NCBI RefSeq assembly: GCF_900102345.1
Contig: NZ_FNKB01000001.1
Span: 2,666,001 to 2,730,000 of the forward strand
Direction: 5' to 3'
DNA: 64,000 bases
Source: Leucobacter chromiiresistens
GTDB lineage: Bacteria; Actinomycetota; Actinomycetes; Actinomycetales; Microbacteriaceae
Position 1 is the first letter of the stretch. Each line of letters begins with the position of its first letter. Shown in pieces: positions 58,988 through 64,000 of the stretch. The position numbers were made by a program, and so were the translations under genes. The notes below the pieces were generated by a model. That model did not search any database, was not told where the DNA came from, and was given only the letters and a program-made list of their open reading frames with translations.

Positions 58988-59824
58988 ATGTTCGACGACC
59001 GATACGACCTCGACCCGGTGGCAGCGATGAAACCCCGCCGGGGTCCGGTCGAACGACGCGAGGTGCCCCTCGCGAAGGGCCTCGTGATCGAGCACACCGA
59101 GTCGGAGTGGTGCGGCGCCGTCGTCGGCGCGCGCGAGGGCCTCGTGCAGCTCGAGGACTACCGCGGCAAGGTGCGCGCCTTCCCGCTGACCGACGGGTTC
59201 CTCATCGACGGCGAACCCGTGCGCCTGGTGCGGCCCGCAGCGGCCCCGGCGGCCCGCAGACGCACGGCCTCCGGATCCTTCGCAGCCCCGCAGCAGCGCG
59301 CCCGGGTGGCGATGCCGAGTCGCATCTTCGTCGAGGGCAAGCACGACGCAGAACTCGTCGAGCAGGTCTGGGGAGACGATCTGCGCGTCGAGGGGGTCGT
59401 GGTCGAGATGCTGCAGGGCGCCGACAACCTCGAGCAGGTGCTCGCGGAGTTCGGGCCGGCGCCCGACCGCCGCGCCGGAGTGCTGCTCGACCATCTCGTG
59501 CCGCGCAGCAAGGAGTCCCGGATCGCGGAGGCGATCGCGCGCGGCCCGCACGGCGCGCACGTGCTCATCGTCGGTCACCCGTTCGTCGACATCTGGCAGG
59601 CGGTGAAGCCGGCGCGGGTCGGCCTGCAGGAGTGGCCGACCATTCCCCGGAGCATCGAGTGGAAGCGGGGCATCTGCCGGGCGCTCGGCTGGCCGGGCGA
59701 CGAGCAGGCAGACATCGCCGACGCCTGGTCGCGGATCCGATCGCGGGTGCGCGACTTCCGAGACCTCGAGCCCGAGCTCGTCGGCCGCGTCGAGCACCTC
59801 ATCGACTTCGTCACGGTCGAGTGA
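58988..59824 (+). CDS. DUF3097 family protein with TOPRIM-like core
   Basis: The 278-residue protein belongs to a conserved actinobacterial family of unknown function. After an N-terminal beta domain (about 1-90), the segment RIFVEGKHDAELVEQVWGDD resembles the EGxxD start of TOPRIM nuclease/ligase folds, and VLLDHLVPRSKESRIAEAI and VLIVGHPFVDIWQAVKP follow. A nucleic-acid role is therefore possible but only inferred. It appears leaderless and stands alone. Confidence 0.87.
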   Translation: MFDDRYDLDPVAAMKPRRGPVERREVPLAKGLVIEHTESEWCGAVVGAREGLVQLEDYRGKVRAFPLTDGFLIDGEPVRLVRPAAAPAARRRTASGSFAAPQQRARVAMPSRIFVEGKHDAELVEQVWGDDLRVEGVVVEMLQGADNLEQVLAEFGPAPDRRAGVLLDHLVPRSKESRIAEAIARGPHGAHVLIVGHPFVDIWQAVKPARVGLQEWPTIPRSIEWKRGICRALGWPGDEQADIADAWSRIRSRVRDFRDLEPELVGRVEHLIDFVTVE

Positions 59825-59876
59825 GCACGGCCGCGTAAGCACGGCGTGAGCACGGCCGCGTGAGCACGGCGGCCCT
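59821..59876. repeat. Short tandem repeat GTGAGCACGGCCGCGT
   Basis: Two perfect 16-bp copies (59821-59836 and 59846-59861, period 25) and a partial third copy follow one another from the DUF3097 stop codon. The third forms a GGCCGC/GCGGCC hairpin with its neighbour. No gene lies in 59825-59986. Confidence 0.55.
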
Positions 59877-59950
59877 GCCCCAGCCCTCCTCTCCTCTCCC
59901 CGTCTGTTCTCGCTCCGCGGAACCGAGCCTCCCGCTCGAACAGGCGGGCG

Positions 59951-59956
59951 TATTCT
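59951..59956 (+). promoter_or_regulatory. -10 element of the arginase-family operon
   Basis: TATTCT lies 30 nt before the GTG start, which has a good GAGGAGG site. The -35 is weak. Confidence 0.45.
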
Positions 59957-59986
59957 GAACTGCAGTGGATCTGCGAGGAGGCCGAA

Positions 59987-60844
59987 GTGGCAAGCCCGAT
60001 GTTCTTTCTGATGCCCCAGTGGCAGGGATCGCCCTCGGCGCGCGCGATGCAGCTCGCCGAGGGCGCTGAGCTGCTGCGGGAGGACCTCCCGGCGTCCGCG
60101 CTCCGGGAGGTGCCGGTGCCCCTCGAAGCCGGCGACGCGATGGGCACGCCCGTCGCCCGGCTGAGCAGCCTGATCCGCGCCCGGGAGTCGGCCCGCACCG
60201 CCCTCGAGCCGGCCCTCGCCGACGGCCGCACGCCGATCATCGTGGGCGGCGACTGCGCGACCTCCCTCGCGGGGCTCGAAGCTGCCGCCCGCTCGGTCGA
60301 GCGGCTCGCGGTGCTGTGGTTCGACGCCCACGCCGACATGCAGCACCCCAGCACCTCGCCGTCGGGGAGCGCATCGGGCATGACGCTGCGCCACGCCCTG
60401 GGCGACGGGAGCGACGACCTCATGGCGAGACCGGCCATCGCCGCGGATCGCCTCACCCTCGTCGGCGTGCGGGAGGTCGACCCGGAGGAGGACGACGAAC
60501 TGCAGCGCCGCGGCATCGCCGTGGTGCGCGCCGGCGCGGCCGACGCCGACTCCGATGCGCTGCGCTCCGCGATCCTCGACCGCATCTCGGGGGCCGACGG
60601 CCTCTACATCCACATCGATCTCGACGTGCTCGACCCCGCCGACTTCGGCTCGGTGCACGCCCCCGTGCCGTTCGGGCTCTCGGTCGCGCAGCTGACCGGC
60701 GCCATTCGCGCTGCCGTCGCCGCGGTGCCGCTCGCGGGGGCCGCGATCTGCGAGTTCGCCCCGGCCGATCGGAATCGCGCCGCAGAAGACCTCCCGACCG
60801 TGCTCCGCACGCTCGCGGCGCTGACCTCGGGCGGGCGGTCGTGA
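59987..60844 (+). CDS. Arginase/agmatinase/formiminoglutamase family hydrolase
   Basis: The 285-residue ureohydrolase-family protein has most of the dinuclear Mn site: WFDAHADMQ and HIDLDVLDPADF. In the first motif the usual GGDH histidine is Cys (VGGDCATSLAG), a variation I recall in other actinobacterial members. It would release urea or formamide from a guanidino or formimino compound; the substrate is unknown. The guanidine-linked SMR genes are too far away (about 11 kb) to imply a link. It starts at GTG after GAGGAGG and leads a three-gene operon with GTGA overlaps. Confidence 0.85.
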   Translation: MASPMFFLMPQWQGSPSARAMQLAEGAELLREDLPASALREVPVPLEAGDAMGTPVARLSSLIRARESARTALEPALADGRTPIIVGGDCATSLAGLEAAARSVERLAVLWFDAHADMQHPSTSPSGSASGMTLRHALGDGSDDLMARPAIAADRLTLVGVREVDPEEDDELQRRGIAVVRAGAADADSDALRSAILDRISGADGLYIHIDLDVLDPADFGSVHAPVPFGLSVAQLTGAIRAAVAAVPLAGAAICEFAPADRNRAAEDLPTVLRTLAALTSGGRS

Positions 60845-61236
60845 GCCCGCGGGGGCGGCGCTGGCCGTTCGCGCAGGCGGGGTACGTGTACGCCACCGTC
60901 GTCGGCTTCGTGTGGGGCGCCATCTGGAGCCGGGGTCGCATCGAGCGGCACGAGGGGCTGTGGGTGTTCCGCGGTATGCCGAAGTGGACGTTCGGGCGGG
61001 GCGGCAGCTGCGTCGGCTCGTGCTACCTGACGAATCGCAACGTCTCGGAACGGGTGCTGAGGCACGAGCGGGTGCACCGCGAGCAGTGGCGGCACTACGG
61101 CATGGCGCTTCCCGTGTTGTACGCCCTCGCCGGCCGCGAACCGCTGCGCAACCGGTTCGAGATCGAGGCGGGCCTGCGCGACGGCGGATACGTGACCGGT
61201 GCCGACGCCGCCGCCGACCCGAAGCGGGCGCGGTGA
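60841..61236 (+). CDS. Conserved small protein with HExVHxxQW motif, unknown function
   Basis: The 131-residue protein has a short hydrophobic N-terminal stretch (YVYATVVGFVWGAIW), a FGRGGSCVGSCYLTNRN segment and a histidine-rich helix VLRHERVHREQWRHYG that looks like a zinc-binding HExxH-type motif (HERVH). The end, PLRNRFEIEAGLRDGGYV, is conserved in actinobacterial relatives sometimes misnamed Fe-S oxidoreductase. Metalloprotease activity is speculation. GTG and the preceding stop codon overlap as GTGA, and so do its own stop codon and the next start. Confidence 0.75.
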   Translation: MSPRGRRWPFAQAGYVYATVVGFVWGAIWSRGRIERHEGLWVFRGMPKWTFGRGGSCVGSCYLTNRNVSERVLRHERVHREQWRHYGMALPVLYALAGREPLRNRFEIEAGLRDGGYVTGADAAADPKRAR

Positions 61237-62174
61237 GCGCCGCCGGCTCGGGCCCGCAGACCGACGACGAGTTCCGCTTCCTCCGGAGCGACGCGGAGCG
61301 CGTGGGGCGCGGCGGCCCACTGCCGCCGGTCGCGCGCACGTCTGATGTGCTGGCGGATCGCCGCACCGTGCGCGGCCTCGCCTTCGACGGCGAGCAGCCG
61401 CCGCAGCTCGTCGCGCTCCACGGCGCCGGGCTCAACGCGCACAGCTTCGATCCGACGCTCCTCGCCCTCGGCCGGCCGGCGCTCGCCCTCGATCTGCCGG
61501 GCCACGGCCGCAGCGACTGGAGGAGCGACGCAGACTACCGGCCCGCCGCCCTCGCCGCCGACGTCGCCGAGGTGCTCGATGCGCGGGCGACCGATCCCGT
61601 CGCCCTCGTGGGGCACTCCCTCGGCGGGCTGACCGCGGCGCTCGTCGCAGCGGCGCGACCGCACCTCGTGCGTCGCGTGATCCTCATCGACATCACGCCC
61701 GGGGTCTCGCCGCGGCGCGACGCCGGGGCGGTGCACGAGTTCATCCGCGGGCAGCGCCACTTCGGCAGCATCGACGAGATCGTGGATCGGGCTCGGCGCT
61801 TCGGCATCGGCCGCGATCAAGCCGCGATCGCGCGCGGGATCGCGCTGAACACGAGGGTGCGCGCCGACGGCCGCCTCGAATGGGCGCATCACTTCGCCCA
61901 CCTCGACGCCCCGCCCGGCGGCGACGAGCCGCACCCGTACGCCGCCATCTGGCGCGCCCTCGCCGAGTCGAGTCGGGCGGGCGTGCCGAGCTCCCTGATC
62001 GCCGCCGACGCCGGCATGCTCGACGCCGAACTCGTCGCGGAGTGGCGCGAGCGACTGCCCGGGAGTCCGGTCGTCACGATCGCCGGCCCCCACAATCTGC
62101 ACGAAGCTGCGCCCGCAGCGCTCGCCGACGCCATCGACCGCCTGCTCGCGGACGACCGCTCCCCCGCTCGGTGA
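61233..62174 (+). CDS. Alpha/beta-fold hydrolase
   Basis: The 313-residue hydrolase has LVALHGAGLNAHSFDPTLLA (oxyanion), a classical nucleophile elbow in VALVGHSLGGLTAALVAAA and a likely late His in AGPHNLHEAAPAALA. The acid residue is probably in LIAADAGMLDAE. The substrate is unknown. It is the third gene of the arginase-family operon, coupled by a GTGA overlap. Confidence 0.88.
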   Translation: MSAAGSGPQTDDEFRFLRSDAERVGRGGPLPPVARTSDVLADRRTVRGLAFDGEQPPQLVALHGAGLNAHSFDPTLLALGRPALALDLPGHGRSDWRSDADYRPAALAADVAEVLDARATDPVALVGHSLGGLTAALVAAARPHLVRRVILIDITPGVSPRRDAGAVHEFIRGQRHFGSIDEIVDRARRFGIGRDQAAIARGIALNTRVRADGRLEWAHHFAHLDAPPGGDEPHPYAAIWRALAESSRAGVPSSLIAADAGMLDAELVAEWRERLPGSPVVTIAGPHNLHEAAPAALADAIDRLLADDRSPAR

Positions 62175-62210
62175 TCCCGCCGCCCTTCGGAGACGGCACC
62201 CGCCGCCGGG

Positions 62211-62468
62211 TCAGACGACGGCGCCCGGCCCCTCGGCACGGAGGCTGCGAAGAATCGCGTCGCGCAGCGCCTCGGGCGGGCAGTTGCTGTCCCGCTCCTC
62301 CTCGCACGCCCGCTTCACCACGTTCGTGAGCTTCTCGCACGCGTTCCGCTCGTCCTGACACGACGGGCACTCCGCGATGTGCGCCCGGATCGGCGCCGAC
62401 TCCTCGGCGCAGAGCTCGCCCCGGAGCAGCTCGTACACATTCGCCTTAGCCTGCTCGCACTCGTTCAT
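62211..62468 (-). CDS. RsrA/RshA-type zinc-binding anti-sigma factor
   Basis: The 85-residue ZAS protein has C4, H30, C34 and C37 (HIAECPSC) in exactly the RsrA spacing, plus extra cysteines at 20, 44, 54 and 63. In relatives, disulfide stress oxidises the cysteines, releases zinc and frees the sigma factor. It is translationally coupled to the sigma gene by an ATGA overlap, consistent with equal expression of both. Confidence 0.92.
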   Translation of the reverse strand: MNECEQAKANVYELLRGELCAEESAPIRAHIAECPSCQDERNACEKLTNVVKRACEEERDSNCPPEALRDAILRSLRAEGPGAVV

Positions 62469-63079
62469 CGCGCTGCTCCCTTCTTCGTCTGCTTCGCTCC
62501 CGCATTCAGTCCAACGCCCTGCTCGTTCGCGTATTCCCCGAGCGCCTTCCGCAAACGGGCGCGGCCCCGGTGCAAGCGGCTCATCACCGTGCCGATGGGC
62601 ACCTCCGCGATGTCGGCGATCTCCTGGTAGCTGAACCCCTCGACGTCAGCCAGGTACACCGCGATGCGGAAGTCCTCGGGCAGCGCGTTGAGCGCGGTCG
62701 TCACCACCGAATCCGGCGTGCGGTCGATCGCCTCCGCCTCCGCCGAACGGGAGGACATCGCCGTGGTCGACTCCGCACCGCCGAGCTGCCAGTCCTCGAG
62801 CTCGTCGACGGCGCCCATATGGGGTTCCCGCTGCCGCTTGCGGTACGTGTTGATGTAGCTGTTCGTCATGATCCGGTAGAGCCACGCCTTCAGATTCGTG
62901 CCCTCCTGGAACGAGGCGAAGGCCGAGAACGCCTTCAAAAACGTCTCCTGCACCAGATCCTGCGCATCCTGCGGGTTCCGAGTCATCTTCATCGCTGCGC
63001 CGTACAGCTGATCGAGCATCGGAAGCGCCTCCGACGTGAAGCGCTGTTCCAGCTTCGCCTGTGCTGCGGTATCACTCAC
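62465..63079 (-). CDS. sigH: ECF sigma factor, SigR/SigH type
   Basis: The 204-residue group 4 sigma factor has region 2 ([40 protein letters not shown]) and region 4 ([40 protein letters not shown]). Together with the adjacent RsrA-type factor it should control the thiol-oxidative stress regulon. The GTG start lies 7 nt after TAGGAT, suggesting leaderless basal transcription. I find no GGAAT-N18-GTT autoregulatory promoter in the gap. aroA is divergent, an arrangement I recall in mycobacteria. Confidence 0.93.
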   Translation of the reverse strand: MSDTAAQAKLEQRFTSEALPMLDQLYGAAMKMTRNPQDAQDLVQETFLKAFSAFASFQEGTNLKAWLYRIMTNSYINTYRKRQREPHMGAVDELEDWQLGGAESTTAMSSRSAEAEAIDRTPDSVVTTALNALPEDFRIAVYLADVEGFSYQEIADIAEVPIGTVMSRLHRGRARLRKALGEYANEQGVGLNAGAKQTKKGAAR

Positions 63080-63086
63080 GCTCTCG

Positions 63087-63092
63087 ATCCTA
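63087..63092 (-). promoter_or_regulatory. -10 element, probable leaderless promoter of the sigma/anti-sigma operon
   Basis: TAGGAT on the minus strand ends 7 nt before the GTG at 63079. Confidence 0.5.
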
Positions 63093-63109
63093 CTGGCGAC
63101 AGCTGCGGG

Positions 63110-63115
63110 TAGAAT
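63110..63115 (+). promoter_or_regulatory. -10 element, probable leaderless promoter of aroA
   Basis: TAGAAT ends 8 nt before the ATG at 63124. It and the sigma-gene -10 share a 44-bp divergent region. Confidence 0.5.
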
Positions 63116-63123
63116 CGACTCCG

Positions 63124-64000
63124 ATGCTGATCGCGAAGATGAACCAGGGCAAAGACGGCGACGAGACCGGCACCGGCGAGGGCGTCGAGGCGGCCGAAGC
63201 GCTGTGGCCGGCTCCCCGCCCCGAGCAGCCCATCGACGCGACCGTGCAGCTGCCCGGATCGAAGTCGCTGACCGGCCGCGAACTCGTGCTCGCCGCGCTG
63301 GCCGACGGGCCCGGTGTGCTCCGCGCTCCGCTGCGCTCGCGCGACGCCGCGCTCATGACCGAGGCGCTGCGGGCCCTCGGCGCCTCCATCGAGGAGCTGC
63401 CCCGCGGTGAGCTCGCAGACCCCGACCTCCGCATCACGCCCGCCGACGAGCTCACCGGGTCGACCACCGTCGAGTGCGGGCTCGCCGGCACGGTGATGCG
63501 GTTCGTGCCGCCGATCGCCGCGCTCGCACTCGGGCCCGTCGCATTCGACGGCGACCCCTACGCGCGCAAGCGCCCCATGCGCCCCGTACTCGACGCGCTG
63601 CGCGCCCTCGGCGCCGACATCGCGGACGAGGGGCGCGGCGCACTGCCCTTCACCGTGCACGGCACGGGCGCGCTGCGCGGCGGCCGCGTCGAACTCGACG
63701 CCTCGCTCTCGAGCCAGTTCGTCTCCGCCCTCCTGCTGGCCGGGGCTCGATTCGAGCACGGCGTGCACGTGGTGCACACCGGCGAACGGCTGCCCAGCCT
63801 GCCGCACATCGAGATGACCATCGCCTGCCTGCGGGCCCGCGGCGTGCAGGTGGATGCGCCGGCGGTCGGCGAGTGGCGGGTCGAGCCCGGCCCGATCCGC
63901 GCCGCCGACGTCGCGATCGAGCCCGACCTCTCCAACGCAGCCCCGTTCCTCGCCGCCGCGATGGTCGTCGGCGGCCGGGTGACGGTGCCGAACTGGCCGG
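63124..64000 (+). CDS. aroA: 3-phosphoshikimate 1-carboxyvinyltransferase (EPSP synthase), 3' end outside window
   Basis: The first 292 codons are visible. EPSP synthase joins shikimate-3-phosphate and phosphoenolpyruvate in aromatic amino-acid synthesis. Recognisable are the N-terminal [17 protein letters not shown] block (where relatives have an Asn before the Arg), the phosphate-binding region [19 protein letters not shown], the [19 protein letters not shown] block, [15 protein letters not shown] and [16 protein letters not shown]. An N-terminal extension of about 35 residues is rich in Gly/Glu. No Shine-Dalgarno sequence precedes the ATG; TAGAAT ends 8 nt upstream. Confidence 0.93.
   Translation, partial: MLIAKMNQGKDGDETGTGEGVEAAEALWPAPRPEQPIDATVQLPGSKSLTGRELVLAALADGPGVLRAPLRSRDAALMTEALRALGASIEELPRGELADPDLRITPADELTGSTTVECGLAGTVMRFVPPIAALALGPVAFDGDPYARKRPMRPVLDALRALGADIADEGRGALPFTVHGTGALRGGRVELDASLSSQFVSALLLAGARFEHGVHVVHTGERLPSLPHIEMTIACLRARGVQVDAPAVGEWRVEPGPIRAADVAIEPDLSNAAPFLAAAMVVGGRVTVPNWP

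Noticed and set aside
63080..63123. A SigR-type autoregulated promoter (GGAAT-N18-GTT) upstream of the sigma gene.
   Set aside because: Reading the minus strand gave only GGAGT with a poor partner; no acceptable match was seen in the gap or the first part of aroA.

Overview
The window is about 70% G+C and gene-dense. Several families in it are typical of Actinobacteria: UPF0182, DUF2342 metalloprotease, DUF3107, DUF3097, AdnAB, RsrA/SigR-type factors, sortase-E (LAXTG) substrates and frequent leaderless mRNAs. Gene content and protein style point to Microbacteriaceae (Leucobacter-like), which is an inference. No rRNA, IS element, prophage or CRISPR array is visible. I annotate 53 protein genes and one tRNA. 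The first and last protein genes are cut by the window edges.

Left part (1-18.7 kb): a tandem-domain teichoic-acid type glycerophosphotransferase, an HtrA protease, a 1128-residue thioester-domain/repeat surface protein ending in LARTG, and an initiator tRNA with its own promoter and terminator. A block that I recall as conserved in mycobacteria (Rv3193c-Rv3211) then begins: UPF0182, Lon-like PDZ protease, DUF2342 protein, an E1/cyclodehydratase-like protein, UvrD helicase, NudC-like Nudix protein and a phosphotransferase-like pseudokinase.

Middle (18.6-34 kb): the adnA-adnB recombination motor/nuclease genes, DUF3107, coaBC, an RlmC-like rRNA methyltransferase, a ferritin-like protein, a DEAD-box helicase, a PHP phosphoesterase and aminopeptidase P. 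From 33.4 to 47 kb the content is more metabolic: a secreted protein, YchJ, a DUF885 peptidase, a PLP decarboxylase with a divergent LysR regulator, a 14-TM MFS exporter, a polar amino-acid ABC importer, and an operon of lipoprotein, divergent S-adenosylhomocysteinase-like protein and amidohydrolase.

Right part (47-64 kb): an apparent guanidine-III riboswitch controls two SMR exporter genes. A DtxR regulator, a MocR-type regulator lacking its PLP lysine, an orphan DNA methyltransferase, a WYL regulator/hydrolase pair with a palindromic operator, a 3-hydroxyisobutyryl-CoA hydrolase-like enzyme and a second MFS follow. Then come a second LAXTG surface protein behind a long AT-rich leader, an LCP protein, DUF3097, an arginase-family operon, the sigR/rsrA-type redox sigma and anti-sigma pair, and the start of aroA.

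Two themes recur. Many start codons sit 6-8 nt downstream of a TANNNT hexamer, implying leaderless transcripts, and several enzyme-like proteins have lost key residues. Operons are tightly coupled through ATGA or GTGA overlaps.
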